Assembly: GCF_008271805.1 (NCBI RefSeq)
Contig: NZ_VSRY01000107.1
Coordinates: 1 to 61,184 of the forward strand
DNA from: Streptomyces sp. TRM49041
Lineage (GTDB): Bacteria; Actinomycetota; Actinomycetes; Streptomycetales; Streptomycetaceae
Reading direction: 5' to 3'
Length of the DNA stretch: 61,184 nt
The notes beneath the pieces were generated by a model. It did no database searches. It saw only the letters and a list, made by a program, of their open reading frames with translations, and was not told where the DNA came from. This document shows positions 27,809-36,486 of this stretch, piece after piece. The first letter of the stretch is position 1; every line of letters starts with the position of its first letter. The position numbers and the translations under genes were made by a program.

Positions 27809-27937
27809 CGGCCCTTCGTCCGTAGAGGGCCTTCCCTGTGCCGTAGCCGCCCCGCACCCTCATACGCGTAGAGCGCTCGGCGCGACCTGCCCCATCCGCA
27901 TCATCCCGCCGCAGACTGCCCCGGAGGAGAAGACAGT

Positions 27938-28783
27938 ATGAGCCGCAGCGACGTCCTGGTAGACGCCGACTGGGTCGAGGCCCACATCGACGACCCGAAG
28001 GTCGTCATCGTCGAGGTCGACGAGGACACGTCGGCGTACGACAAGAACCACATCAAGAACGCCGTCCGGATCGACTGGAAGAAGGACCTCCAGGACCCGG
28101 TCCGCCGCGACTTCGTCGACCAGGAGGGCTTCGAGAAGCTCCTCTCCGCGAAGGGCATCGCCAACGACGACACCGTCGTCCTCTACGGCGGCAACAACAA
28201 CTGGTTCGCCTCCTACGCCTACTGGTACTTCAAGCTGTACGGCCACGAGAGCGTCAAGCTCCTCGACGGCGGCCGCAAGAAGTGGGAGCTCGACTCCCGC
28301 GACCTGGTCGACGGCTCCGAGGTCCCGAACCGCCCGGCCACCGAGTACAAGGCCAAGGCCCAGGACACCTCGATCCGCGCCTTCCGTGACGACGTCGTCG
28401 CCGCGATCGGCAACCGGAACCTGGTCGACGTGCGCTCGCCCGACGAGTTCAGCGGCAAGCTGCTCGCCCCGGCGCACCTCCCGCAGGAGCAGTCGCAGCG
28501 CCCCGGCCACGTGCCGAGCGCCCGCAACATCCCGTGGTCGAAGAACGCCAACGACGACGGCACCTTCAAGTCGGACGAGGAGCTCAAGGCGCTCTACGCC
28601 GAGGAGCAGGTCGACCTGGCGAAGGACACCATCGCGTACTGCCGCATCGGTGAGCGCTCCGCGCTGACCTGGTTCGTCCTGCACGAGCTGCTCGACCAGG
28701 CGAACGTCAAGAACTACGACGGTTCGTGGACCGAGTACGGCTCCCTCGTCGGCGTGCCGATCGAGCTCGGCGCCAACAAGTAA
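27938..28783 (+). CDS. Thiosulfate sulfurtransferase (rhodanese)
   Basis: This 281-residue enzyme transfers sulfur from thiosulfate to cyanide or a thiol acceptor through a persulfide. It has two rhodanese domains; the second carries the active-site loop YCRIGERSALTW with the catalytic Cys. The first has the inactive counterpart (VVLYGGNNNWFASY). The start is the ATG at 27938, after GGAGGAG. It follows the leader-attenuator and is followed after 36 bp by the SseC-like gene, the same pair as mycobacterial cysA/sseC. Confidence 0.95.
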   Translation: MSRSDVLVDADWVEAHIDDPKVVIVEVDEDTSAYDKNHIKNAVRIDWKKDLQDPVRRDFVDQEGFEKLLSAKGIANDDTVVLYGGNNNWFASYAYWYFKLYGHESVKLLDGGRKKWELDSRDLVDGSEVPNRPATEYKAKAQDTSIRAFRDDVVAAIGNRNLVDVRSPDEFSGKLLAPAHLPQEQSQRPGHVPSARNIPWSKNANDDGTFKSDEELKALYAEEQVDLAKDTIAYCRIGERSALTWFVLHELLDQANVKNYDGSWTEYGSLVGVPIELGANK

Positions 28784-28819
28784 TCCCGCCCCGACCTGCG
28801 ACCGAAGGACAGAATCGAC

Positions 28820-29107
28820 ATGTGTGGAGCACAGGCCGGCGGCCCCGACGCCTCCGCGATCAAGCCCGGTGAGACCACGATCCAGGGGCAGGTGACCCGC
28901 GAGGGCGAGCCCGTCACCGGCTACGTCCGGCTGCTGGACTCGACCGGCGAGTTCACCGCCGAGGTCCCGACCTCCGCGACGGGCCAGTTCCGCTTCTACG
29001 CGGCCGAGGGCACCTGGACCGTCCGCGCCCTGGTGCCGGGCGGCACGGCCGACCGTACGGTCGTCGTGCAGACGGGTGGCCTCGCCGAGGTCGCGATCGC
29101 CGTCTGA
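28820..29107 (+). CDS. SseC-like DUF1416 protein
   Basis: The 95-residue protein begins MCGAQAGGPDAS and forms a small beta-sandwich (TTIQGQVTREGEPVTGYVRL, GQFRFYAAEGTWTVRAL). The family accompanies thiosulfate sulfurtransferases and is called SseC in mycobacteria; its action is not known. The conserved Cys2 suggests sulfur handling. It shares the operon with the rhodanese. Confidence 0.92.
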   Translation: MCGAQAGGPDASAIKPGETTIQGQVTREGEPVTGYVRLLDSTGEFTAEVPTSATGQFRFYAAEGTWTVRALVPGGTADRTVVVQTGGLAEVAIAV

Positions 29108-29127
29108 CCGACGGCATCACCCAATAC

Positions 29128-29192
29128 GGCCGAAGGGCCGCGCCTCCTGGGGGTTGGACGCTTTCCGGGACTTGAGGTGCGGCCCTTCGGTC
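29128..29192 (+). terminator. Long-loop hairpin after the SseC-like gene
   Basis: GGCCGAAGGGCCGC pairs with GCGGCCCTTCGGTC across a loop of about 37 bases, close to the SseC stop. It is a likely terminator of the sulfur operon. Confidence 0.65.
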
Positions 29193-29232
29193 TTGTCTGC
29201 CTTGCCGGCCTTGTCCGTCTTACGCTGGAACC

Positions 29233-29496
29233 ATGTACGCACGGCGTCGGCACACGTACTTCGTGCTGATGGGCACCTGCCTGGCGCTCTTCGTCAGCGC
29301 ATGGGCGTTTGTGCGCCTGTGGTCCGTGGAGGCCGCCGTCGGCATGGCGTTCGCGGCCATGCTGCTGCCGCCCCTCGCCGCCTGGGCGGCGAACCGGCGG
29401 GGCCCGGACGACCGCTGGTGGGACGACCCGTCCGGGGACCCGAAGTCCGACGAGTGGTGGGACGAACTGGACGGCAAGAAGAGGCCGCGCGAGTAG
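29233..29496 (+). CDS. DUF3099 small membrane protein
   Basis: The 87-residue protein has two membrane helices (TYFVLMGTCLALFVSAW and AVGMAFAAMLLPPLAAW) and an acidic, Trp-rich tail (DDRWWDDP, DEWWDELDGKK). These features fit the DUF3099 family. Function unknown. It converges on the DsrE gene. Confidence 0.85.
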   Translation: MYARRRHTYFVLMGTCLALFVSAWAFVRLWSVEAAVGMAFAAMLLPPLAAWAANRRGPDDRWWDDPSGDPKSDEWWDELDGKKRPRE

Positions 29497-29510
29497 ACGC
29501 GCGCGTCGGG

Positions 29511-29570
29511 GGGACGAGCGCGTCAGTGGACGAGCGCGCAGTGGACGAGCGCTCAGTAGACGAGCGCCTG
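29511..29570. repeat. 15-bp tandem repeat crossing the DsrE stop
   Basis: Four units of the type GTGGACGAGCGCNCA (29511, 29526, 29541, 29556) lie between the convergent genes. The last two carry the stop and final codons of the DsrE gene, so expansion of the array would alter its C-terminus. Confidence 0.75.
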
Positions 29571-29915
29571 GACGCCGTCCCCCATGACCTCGCTCACGAA
29601 GACCTGGGCGCCCGCGATCCGTACGCCCTCGATCACATCCTTCTCGGTGATCTCGCGCCGCGCCGCGCACTGGGTGCACAGCGTGATCCGCCCGGCCGCC
29701 TGGATGCCCTCGATGAGATCCGGCAGCGGCGCGGCGTGCGGCAGCTCGAACTCGGCCGCCCGTCCGGGCAGCGCGAACCACGAGGACTCCCCGGTCAGCC
29801 AGAGCGACACCTCCACGCCACTGGCCGCGGCGACCGCCGCCACCGTGAACGCCTGCGAGCAGCGCTCGGGGGCGTCGGCCCCCGCTGTCACCTTGATCAC
29901 GAGCTTCTTCGCCAT
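29553..29915 (-). CDS. DsrE-family protein
   Basis: The 120-residue protein begins MAKKLVIKVTAGADAPERCS and contains the DsrE-like core (ASGVEVSLWLTGESSWF) and a CTQCAARR motif with two cysteines. DsrE proteins take part in sulfur relay or are of unknown function. The ATG 29913-29915 matches the family start; an upstream extension is not needed. It lies opposite a sulfur operon, which is consistent with a role in sulfur transfer. Confidence 0.87.
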   Translation of the reverse strand: MAKKLVIKVTAGADAPERCSQAFTVAAVAAASGVEVSLWLTGESSWFALPGRAAEFELPHAAPLPDLIEGIQAAGRITLCTQCAARREITEKDVIEGVRIAGAQVFVSEVMGDGVQALVY

Positions 29916-30022
29916 ATGCGGAACTGTAATGCGCGTGCGTACAACCCTGATCTCCCTGTACATGTCACTGAGGCGTACAACCAATCGGAACGCATGCCTC
30001 TAGGTCTCGTGGGGGGACCCTC

Positions 30023-30883
30023 TTGGACACCGCAGAAAGACCGCCGGAGCCGGAGCCGCTGTCGCTGTCGCCGCAGCCGCAGCCGCAGCCGCCGACGCCG
30101 CCGGAGCCGCTCGTAGAGCCGCAGGTGCCGGTGAGCGCGACCGCGCCCGCGCCACGGCGCCGCTGGGGCCGTACGGCGCTGCTGATCGCCTCCGCGTCGG
30201 TCATCGGGCTCGTCGGCGGTACGGCCGTCGGCTACAAGATCCAGGCCGATCGCCCGCCGACACCGCTGCCCGCCCTGAGCCAGCCCGGACTGGCGTACCC
30301 GGCGAAGCCGCTGCCGAAGGGCCAGGAACCGGCCCCGCTGAGCGCCGCCGAGGACCGCCGGGCCAAGACGGACGGCGACCTGCGCAAACTGCTCGTGCCG
30401 AAGCCGAAGGGCGCGGAGGACGCCGACGGCTTGCCGGCCGACGGGACGTGGTCCGACCTCACCTCGTACGCCCTCACCTTCGAGAGCGACGACTACATGT
30501 TCGAGCAGCTCGCTGAGGAGGGGCTGCGGCGGGTCGCGGACATCGGCTGGGCCAAGGGCAACAGGACGACACTCGTCAGGCTCGTGCAGTTCCGGTCCGG
30601 GTACTACGCGGGTGCCGCCGAACACGCCGAGGGCCAGCGGGCTTACATGCCCTACTCGAAGAACGGCGCGGGCAACGGGGGCACCCTCCTGAAGGGCACC
30701 GCCGACGGCCGCTACTACGTGTACGACAAGCCGGACAGAGAGCCCGGGTACCTGCCGCTCTACAAGGCCAGGGCGGTCTTCCACCGCGGGGACGTGATGG
30801 TCGACATCTGGCTCTACGACACGAAACGCATCGCCGAGAAGGACATCCGCACCTTGGCCGAACGACAGCTGGAGCGCCTGTGA
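30023..30883 (+). CDS. Membrane-anchored extracytoplasmic protein, paralogue A
   Basis: The 286-residue protein starts at a TTG behind GGGGGGACC. It has a Pro-rich cytoplasmic tail, one membrane helix (ALLIASASVIGLVGGTAVGY) and an outer domain of about 210 residues with DLRKLLVPKPKGA and a TRVYL-like segment (TTLVRLVQF). It shares the layout and the RKLLVP, DIGW and LVQF motifs with the next two genes. Family unknown. Its stop overlaps the next start (GTGA), so the three are one operon. Confidence 0.85.
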   Translation: MDTAERPPEPEPLSLSPQPQPQPPTPPEPLVEPQVPVSATAPAPRRRWGRTALLIASASVIGLVGGTAVGYKIQADRPPTPLPALSQPGLAYPAKPLPKGQEPAPLSAAEDRRAKTDGDLRKLLVPKPKGAEDADGLPADGTWSDLTSYALTFESDDYMFEQLAEEGLRRVADIGWAKGNRTTLVRLVQFRSGYYAGAAEHAEGQRAYMPYSKNGAGNGGTLLKGTADGRYYVYDKPDREPGYLPLYKARAVFHRGDVMVDIWLYDTKRIAEKDIRTLAERQLERL

Positions 30884-31656
30884 CCACCGAGGAACCGAAG
30901 CCCCGTTCCCGTATGCGGCGCGTGCTCGGTGTCGTCCTCCCGGCGGTGCTGGTGCTGGGCGCTGTCGGCGGCGGTGTGGCGTACACGAAGAAGACGGTCG
31001 AGGGTGCGGACCGGACGGTGCCGACCACCCTGTGGGCGAAGGACGCGCCCGAGCCCGCGAAGGACCCGGCCGGCGACGCGCGCGTCAAGGGCGGGTCGTC
31101 CACGCCGATGAGCAAGCTGCTGCTGCCGGTCCCTGCCTCGTACCGGCTCGGCCCGGACATCGGCGAGTACGGCAACGACGGCGAGGTCAGCGGCAAGCAG
31201 GCCACTCAGCTTATGAAGGACGCCGGGCGCGGCCTCGCCGGCAAGGAGCGCCGCGACTTCGAGAAGCGGATCGAGAAGCTCGGCGTGCAGGGCATGGCGA
31301 TGCGCTCGTATCTGTCGTCCTCGAACGACCTGCTGGTGCAGGTCCACATCCTCCGCATGAAGGACGAGAAGCGCATCCACGACGCGCACAAGCTCCGCGT
31401 CGAGCTGGCCGAGCTGCTGGAGTTCAAGAAGGGCCCGAAGATCGAGGGCCACAAGAAGGCCGCGTGCTACCTGGCCCCCTCCTACGACAGGGACGAGCAC
31501 AAGTCGGAGCTGGCGGGCATGGAATGCATGGCGTACACCGACGGCATCCAGGTCACCATCACCGCCAACGGCACGAAGCCCTTCGACAAGTCCGAGGTGG
31601 CCGAACTGGTCAAGAAGCAACTCGACCACATCGCAAGCCCGGGGGAGTACGTATGA
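30880..31656 (+). CDS. Membrane-anchored extracytoplasmic protein, paralogue B
   Basis: The 258-residue protein starts at a GTG overlapping the previous stop and ends with a stop overlapping the next ATG. It has a short basic tail, one membrane helix (VLGVVLPAVLVLGAVGGGVAY) and an outer domain beginning SKLLLPVPASYRLGPDIGEY. Near its end two cysteines (KAACYLAP, GMECMAY) may form a disulphide outside the cell. The function is not recognised. Confidence 0.85.
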   Translation: MTTEEPKPRSRMRRVLGVVLPAVLVLGAVGGGVAYTKKTVEGADRTVPTTLWAKDAPEPAKDPAGDARVKGGSSTPMSKLLLPVPASYRLGPDIGEYGNDGEVSGKQATQLMKDAGRGLAGKERRDFEKRIEKLGVQGMAMRSYLSSSNDLLVQVHILRMKDEKRIHDAHKLRVELAELLEFKKGPKIEGHKKAACYLAPSYDRDEHKSELAGMECMAYTDGIQVTITANGTKPFDKSEVAELVKKQLDHIASPGEYV

Positions 31657-32771
31657 GCGAGCAGACCACCACCCCGGACACCGTGTCGACGTCCCCCGAG
31701 GCGGCGTCCGGCGACGTGACGCCGGCTCCGGCCGCCGAGGCGCCCGCGGCTCCGGAGGCCACCGCGCCCGTGGATGCGCCGCCCGCCGGGCCGGCCGCCG
31801 CGACACCGGCCCCGTCGGCGGATGCCGCGCCTGGTGAGGCGGTGCCCGCGCCTGGTGAGGCGGTGCCCGCGCCTGGTGAGGCGGTGCCCGCGGGGGCCGT
31901 GCCCACGGAGGCCGTGCCCGCGGAGGCGGTGCCGGCCGATGACGCGCCTGCGGAGGCCGTGCCCGTGGACGCGCCGCCCGCCGAGGACGCGCCGCCCGCC
32001 GTGTCCGGCCGCAGCGGCCGAGGGCGGAGGGTCGCGTGGGCCGTGGCCCGGTGGACCGTGGCCGCCCTCGTGTGCGGGGGGCTCGGGGCCGGGGCCGCGT
32101 ATGGGATCGCCGGGATGGAACGGCACGAGGTGCCGGGGCTCGCCACCGAGAAGGACGGGCGCTGGGAGTACCCGAAGCTCTCGTTGCCCGCCCTGCCCGC
32201 GGGGGTCCCACGGCCGTTCAGCGACGGCAACAACGGCGAGAACCACTACGCCGACCTGCGGAAGCTGCTGCTGCCCGCCCCCGCCGGGGCCACGGTCGAC
32301 AAGAAGCTGGCCGGCGGCTGGGTCACCGTCGACCAGTACCTCGCCGAGTACGACGCCGACAAGCGCCCCGCGCTCAAGCAGGCGCTCACCGACCACGCCG
32401 TACGGCACATCGCCGCCCGCGGCTGGACCATGCCCGACGGCACGGTCACCCGCGTCTACCTGCTCCAGTTCAACTCCGGCGCCTTCACCCGGGCCTTCCA
32501 GGACGACGACCTCGGGTTCGGCGGCTCCTCCGGCGCCGCCCTGCAGGGTGCCGCCGACATGGAGAACGACCCGCGCTGGACCCTGCCGGAGGAGATGGAC
32601 ACGTCCTCGTACGTGTTCCGGGAGACCGAGCCGTACGGCCCGGAGCAGACCCGGCAGGGGTATGTCGTCGCCGGTGACACCCTCGCCCTGGTCGTGCAGT
32701 CCAAGAAGGGCGGCACCCCGGAGGTGCCGTTCCACCAGACGGTCGTCCTGCAGAACCAGCTCCTCGGCTGA
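31653..32771 (+). CDS. Membrane-anchored extracytoplasmic protein, paralogue C, with repeat-rich tail
   Basis: The 372-residue protein has a 125-residue disordered Ala/Pro tail with tandem PGEAVPA and EAVPAD units, one membrane helix (WTVAALVCGGLGAGAAYGI) and an outer domain with DLRKLLLPAPAGA and TRVYLLQFNSGAFTRAF. It is the third of three co-translated paralogues. The outer domain may bind a cell-wall or protein ligand; nothing more can be said from sequence. Confidence 0.87.
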   Translation: MSEQTTTPDTVSTSPEAASGDVTPAPAAEAPAAPEATAPVDAPPAGPAAATPAPSADAAPGEAVPAPGEAVPAPGEAVPAGAVPTEAVPAEAVPADDAPAEAVPVDAPPAEDAPPAVSGRSGRGRRVAWAVARWTVAALVCGGLGAGAAYGIAGMERHEVPGLATEKDGRWEYPKLSLPALPAGVPRPFSDGNNGENHYADLRKLLLPAPAGATVDKKLAGGWVTVDQYLAEYDADKRPALKQALTDHAVRHIAARGWTMPDGTVTRVYLLQFNSGAFTRAFQDDDLGFGGSSGAALQGAADMENDPRWTLPEEMDTSSYVFRETEPYGPEQTRQGYVVAGDTLALVVQSKKGGTPEVPFHQTVVLQNQLLG

Positions 32772-32865
32772 GCCGGGCGTACCTCACACAGAGGGCCGGG
32801 TCCCGACCCATTAGGCTGGGTCCCGGCCCCTGTATACCGTCCCACCGCCCACCGAGGAGCACCCC

Positions 32866-32967
32866 GTGCTTGAGGCTTTCTTCTCCGCCCTGCTGGTTCT
32901 GGTCTGCGTCGGCGTGCTCGCCTTCGCCGGGCTGACCGTGAAGAAGCTGTACCAGGGCCAGCGCTGA
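32866..32967 (+). CDS. Conserved-looking 33-aa single-span membrane peptide
   Basis: A GTG at 32866 follows GAGGAG at seven bases and opens a 33-codon frame. The start is MLEAFFSALLVLVCVGVLAF and the end is KKLYQGQR. It is one membrane helix with a basic cytoplasmic end. The good ribosome-binding site, clean helix and position 40 bp before the nitrobindin gene make it likely to be real. Confidence 0.7.
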   Translation: MLEAFFSALLVLVCVGVLAFAGLTVKKLYQGQR

Positions 32968-33007
32968 CCACCCGCACCCGCACAGATCGCCAGAGCAGCC
33001 TGACATC

Positions 33008-33580
33008 ATGATCCAGATCCCGTCCGACCTGCACCCGGACCTCGTCCCCCTCGCGTTCCTCCTCGGCACGTGGGAGGGCGCGGGCGTCTCCGACTTCCCC
33101 GGCGCCGAGAAGTGCAACTTCGGCCAGTCCGTGACGTTCAGCCACGACGGCCGGGACTTCATCGAGTATGTCTCCCGCTCCTGGGTCCTGGACACCGAGG
33201 GCAACAAGGTCCGCCCCCTGGAGAGCGAGAGCGGCTACTGGCGCGTCGCCAAGGACCGCAAGGTCGAGGTCGTCATGGTCCGTGACCAGGGCGTCGTCGA
33301 GATCTGGTACGGCGAGCTCGCCGAGAAGAAGCCCCAGATCGACCTCGCGACCGACGCCGTCGCCCGGACCGCCGCCTCCGGCCCGTACAGCGGTGGCAAG
33401 CGGCTGTACGGCTATGTCAACAGCGACCTCATGTGGGTCGGCGAGAAGGCCACCCCTGAGGTGCCGCTCCGCCCGTACATGTCGGCGCACCTGAAGAAGG
33501 TCGTCACGCCCGAAGAGGTCGAGGCCATGGCCAAGAGCCTCGGTGACCTGCCGGACGACGGCATCGCCTTCTTCAAGTAG
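33008..33580 (+). CDS. Nitrobindin-like heme-binding beta-barrel protein (FABP/THAP4 family)
   Basis: The 190-residue protein has the family's signature GTWEGAG near residue 20, followed by about ten beta strands (RDFIEYVSRSWVL, VEVVMVRDQGVVEIWYGEL) and the C-terminal LYGYVNSDLMWV. Bacterial nitrobindins bind ferric heme and can convert peroxynitrite. The heme-ligand histidine lies near the C-terminus (PYMSAHLKKV). It precedes nur by 38 bp. Confidence 0.92.
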   Translation: MIQIPSDLHPDLVPLAFLLGTWEGAGVSDFPGAEKCNFGQSVTFSHDGRDFIEYVSRSWVLDTEGNKVRPLESESGYWRVAKDRKVEVVMVRDQGVVEIWYGELAEKKPQIDLATDAVARTAASGPYSGGKRLYGYVNSDLMWVGEKATPEVPLRPYMSAHLKKVVTPEEVEAMAKSLGDLPDDGIAFFK

Positions 33581-33618
33581 CCCTGGTCATTCCGGTCGGT
33601 GCTCATACACTGGAGCGC

Positions 33619-34083
33619 GTGGTGAGCACCGACTGGAAGAGCGATCTCCGGCAGCGCGGTTATCGGCTGACCCCCCAGCGTCAGCTCGTCCTCGAGGCGG
33701 TGGACGTGCTGGAGCACGCGACGCCCGACGACATCCTGACCGAGGTCCGGAAGACCGCGTCCGGCGTGAACATCTCCACCGTCTACCGGACGCTGGAGCT
33801 ACTCGAGGAACTGGGCCTGGTCAGCCACGCCCACCTCGGTCACGGCGCGCCCACCTACCACCTCGCCGACCGCCACCACCACCTCCACCTCGTGTGCCGG
33901 GACTGCACGGGCGTCATCGAGGCGGATGTCTCGGTGGCCGCCGAGTTCACCCGTAAGCTCCTCGACTCCTTCGGCTTCGACACCGACATGAAGCACTTCG
34001 CGATCTACGGCCGGTGCCGGGACTGCACGGAGAAGATGGACAAGGCGGACGGGACGGAAGAGGCGTCGAACACCGGGTCGTAG
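33619..34083 (+). CDS. nur: Nur, nickel-responsive Fur-family repressor
   Basis: The 154-residue protein carries every metal ligand known for the S. coelicolor Nur: His70, His72 and His126 of the nickel site, and His33, His86, His88 and His90 of the second site, all at the same positions. The DNA-binding helix NISTVYRTLELLEELGLV is intact, and CRDC (93-96) is present. Nur represses nickel uptake genes and controls the Fe and Ni superoxide dismutases. The GTG start fits the family start. No Nur box was identified in the adjacent 38 bp. Confidence 0.95.
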   Translation: MVSTDWKSDLRQRGYRLTPQRQLVLEAVDVLEHATPDDILTEVRKTASGVNISTVYRTLELLEELGLVSHAHLGHGAPTYHLADRHHHLHLVCRDCTGVIEADVSVAAEFTRKLLDSFGFDTDMKHFAIYGRCRDCTEKMDKADGTEEASNTGS

Positions 34084-34093
34084 GCTGGACGCC

Positions 34094-35074
34094 ATGCAGC
34101 GACATTCACCGACCAGCCCTCTGCTGTCCCTGCCCGGCGCCGTCCCCGCCGAGGGGCGGGACGAAGGTGTCGCCGCGCACTACGGCGACCCGTTCCGGGA
34201 GCAGCGCGCTCTCACCGCGGGCAGCGGCCTCGTGGACCTCTCCCACCGCGGTGTCGTCACGGTCAGCGGTGACGACCGGCTGAGCTGGCTGCATCTGCTG
34301 CTCACCCAGCACGTCAGCGACCTCCCGCCCGGCCGGGCCACCGACGCGCTGATCCTCTCCGCGAACGGCCACATCGAGCACGCCCTGCACCTCGTCGACG
34401 ACGGCTCGACAGTCTGGGCGCACGTCGAGCCCGGTACGCAGGGCGCGCTCCTCGCCTACCTGGAGTCGATGAAGTTCTTCTACCGGGTCGAAGTCGCCGA
34501 CCGTACGGACGACTACGCCGTCGTCCACCTGCCCGCCGGCTCCATCGCCGACGTGCCGGACGGTGTCGTCGTACGGGAGACCCCGCACGGCCGTGACCTG
34601 TTCCTGCCGCGCGGCGACCTGGAGGCGTACGCCGGGAAGCACGGCCCGCTCGCCGGGATGCTGGCGTACGAGGCGCTGCGTGTCGAGGCGCACCGGCCGC
34701 GGCTCGGGTACGAGACCGACCACCGCACCATCCCGCACGAGATCGGCCTCATCGGCAGCGCCGTCCATCTGCAGAAGGGCTGCTACCGGGGCCAGGAGAC
34801 CGTCGCCCGTGTCCACAACCTGGGGAAGCCGCCGCGCAGGCTGGTCTTCCTGCACCTGGACGGCAGCGAGGTCCACCTGCCCGCGCACGGCGCCCCGGTA
34901 CGGCTCGCTTCGGACGGTCCCGAGGGCAGGCAGCTCGGCTTCGTCACCACGGCCGTACGCCACTACGAGCTGGGCCCCATCGCCCTCGCCCTGGTGAAGC
35001 GGAACGTGCCGGTGGACGCGCCGCTGCTGGCGGGGGACACGGCGGCGGCACAGGAACCGGTCGTCGAGCCGTAG
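34094..35074 (+). CDS. ygfZ: Folate-binding YgfZ/GcvT-like protein
   Basis: The 326-residue protein is a YgfZ-type folate-binding protein that helps repair or assemble Fe-S clusters. It has the diagnostic KGCYRGQETVAR motif with its conserved Cys. The N-terminal GcvT-like fold shows DLSHRGVVTVSGDDRLSWLH. It starts at ATG 34094, ten bases after the nur stop, and is likely co-transcribed with it. Confidence 0.93.
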   Translation: MQRHSPTSPLLSLPGAVPAEGRDEGVAAHYGDPFREQRALTAGSGLVDLSHRGVVTVSGDDRLSWLHLLLTQHVSDLPPGRATDALILSANGHIEHALHLVDDGSTVWAHVEPGTQGALLAYLESMKFFYRVEVADRTDDYAVVHLPAGSIADVPDGVVVRETPHGRDLFLPRGDLEAYAGKHGPLAGMLAYEALRVEAHRPRLGYETDHRTIPHEIGLIGSAVHLQKGCYRGQETVARVHNLGKPPRRLVFLHLDGSEVHLPAHGAPVRLASDGPEGRQLGFVTTAVRHYELGPIALALVKRNVPVDAPLLAGDTAAAQEPVVEP

Positions 35075-35111
35075 CAGGTCGGTGGTCGGTGAGCCGTGCC
35101 CGGGGCCGCGT

Positions 35112-35216
35112 CCGGTCACGGCTCGACCGGTCACGCGGTTACGCGGTCACCCGGTCACCCCGTCACCCGGTCACACCCGGTCACGGTTACTCGGTCACGC
35201 GGCTACTCGGTCACAC
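35112..35216. repeat. Degenerate CGGTCAC repeats between convergent genes
   Basis: At least nine CGGTCAC or CGGTTAC-like units, mostly 7-9 bp apart, fill the gap between the ygfZ and dtd stops. They form a low-complexity array of unknown role. Confidence 0.8.
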
Positions 35217-35636
35217 CTCGACGAGCACGGTGAACGGGCCGTGGTTCGTGAGCGAGACCCGCATCTCCGCGCCGAACCGGCCCGTCGCCACCGTCGCCCC
35301 CAGCTCCCGTAGCCGCGCCACGACCTCGTCGACCAGCGGCTCCGCCACCTCGCCGGGCGCCGCCGCGTTCCAGGTGGGGCGGCGGCCCTTCCGGGCGTCC
35401 CCGTAGAGGGTGAACTGCGAAATCACCAGCAAGGGTGCATTCACGTCCGAGCAGGACTTCTCGCCGTCCAGGATGCGGACGGACCAGAGCTTGCGGGCCA
35501 GCTGCGCGGCCTTCTCCGGAGTGTCCCCGTGCGTGACGCCGACGAGGACGCACAGCCCCTCGCCGACGATCTCCCCGACCGTCTCGCCCGCGACGTCGAC
35601 CCGCGCGCCGTCCACTCTCTGTACCACTGCTCGCAT
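35211..35636 (-). CDS. dtd: D-aminoacyl-tRNA deacylase
   Basis: Dtd frees tRNA from wrongly attached D-amino acids and glycine. The 141-residue protein has the classical start [13 protein letters not shown], the SQFTLYGD motif with the active-site residue Thr, and the C-terminal [11 protein letters not shown] carrying the Gly-Pro pair. The start at 35636 matches the family's full length. Confidence 0.95.
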   Translation of the reverse strand: MRAVVQRVDGARVDVAGETVGEIVGEGLCVLVGVTHGDTPEKAAQLARKLWSVRILDGEKSCSDVNAPLLVISQFTLYGDARKGRRPTWNAAAPGEVAEPLVDEVVARLRELGATVATGRFGAEMRVSLTNHGPFTVLVEV

Positions 35637-35752
35637 ACCCCCCAACTTACCGAGGGCCGAACGGGTGCAGAGCACCTGCACATCGCATGCGGGAGTGGCA
35701 CCATGCCTGTCAGGCGGTGCGCCTGAAGCACCGGTCGAGGGGACGGAACACC

Positions 35753-36421
35753 ATGAGCACACCTGGCGCCGGGCAGACGCCCGGCCCCGCATCGATCACC
35801 TGTGCAGGTTCGGGTTCAGGGTTCGAGCGGTCCCGTCCGCCGATACAGCGGACCGCCGCCGAGCCCCCGACCGCCGGGACGACGAGGACTGTCGGGGCCC
35901 TCGCCGCCCTGGAGGCGGTCATGCCGCCGGGACCGGCCCTGGTGATCGACCTGAAGGCGCTGCGCCTCGACGAGCTGCGTGCGCTGCGCCGTGACTCGCA
36001 CACCGACGAAGCCGATCTGAGCTATGTGCGGCGGCTGCTGCAGGGGCGGATCGACATCCTCCGCGCCGAGCTGGCGCGCCGCGCCGCGCCCGAGGTGCCG
36101 GTGGTGCACCGGCTCTCCGAGATCCTCGCCGACGCGCCGTCGCGGCGCCGACCCGGTTCGGCGCGGCACCTGACGCTGTCCACGCCGCGGAGCGAGGCGT
36201 ACCGGGTGCTGGCGGCCGAGATGCTCGCCGAGGTCGAGCTGTCGGACCTCGACGCGCGTACGGACGAAGAGCTGCACGAGGCGATGGGCCGGCTCGCGCG
36301 CTACGAGCAGCAGGTGTCGCGGCGGCGGCAGGAGCTCCAGCGGACGGCGGACGACTGCAGCGCGGAGATCGCCCGCCGCTACCGGGAGGGCGAGGCCCAG
36401 GTGGACGACCTCCTGTCCTGA
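35753..36421 (+). CDS. rsiG: RsiG, c-di-GMP-dependent anti-sigma factor for WhiG
   Basis: RsiG binds two c-di-GMP molecules and holds sigma-WhiG inactive until sporulation. The 222-residue protein is mostly a helical hairpin and carries two exact copies of the c-di-GMP motif E-x3-S-x2-R-x3-Q-x3-D. The first is E86/S90/R93/Q97/D101 and the second is E185/S189/R192/Q196/D200. The N-terminal 45 residues are disordered. It starts at ATG 35753 behind GAGGGGACGG. This motif match is strong, direct evidence. Confidence 0.93.
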   Translation: MSTPGAGQTPGPASITCAGSGSGFERSRPPIQRTAAEPPTAGTTRTVGALAALEAVMPPGPALVIDLKALRLDELRALRRDSHTDEADLSYVRRLLQGRIDILRAELARRAAPEVPVVHRLSEILADAPSRRRPGSARHLTLSTPRSEAYRVLAAEMLAEVELSDLDARTDEELHEAMGRLARYEQQVSRRRQELQRTADDCSAEIARRYREGEAQVDDLLS

Positions 36422-36486
36422 CCGCCCGCACCGGCGCGGCTGACCGCCCGCACCGGTCTGCACCGGTCCCGGTCTGCACCGGTCCG
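36420..36486. repeat. Direct repeats after rsiG
   Basis: GACCGCCCGCACCGG occurs twice and GGTCTGCACCGGTCC occurs twice in the 190-bp gap before the Eis-like gene. No gene is visible there. Confidence 0.65.
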
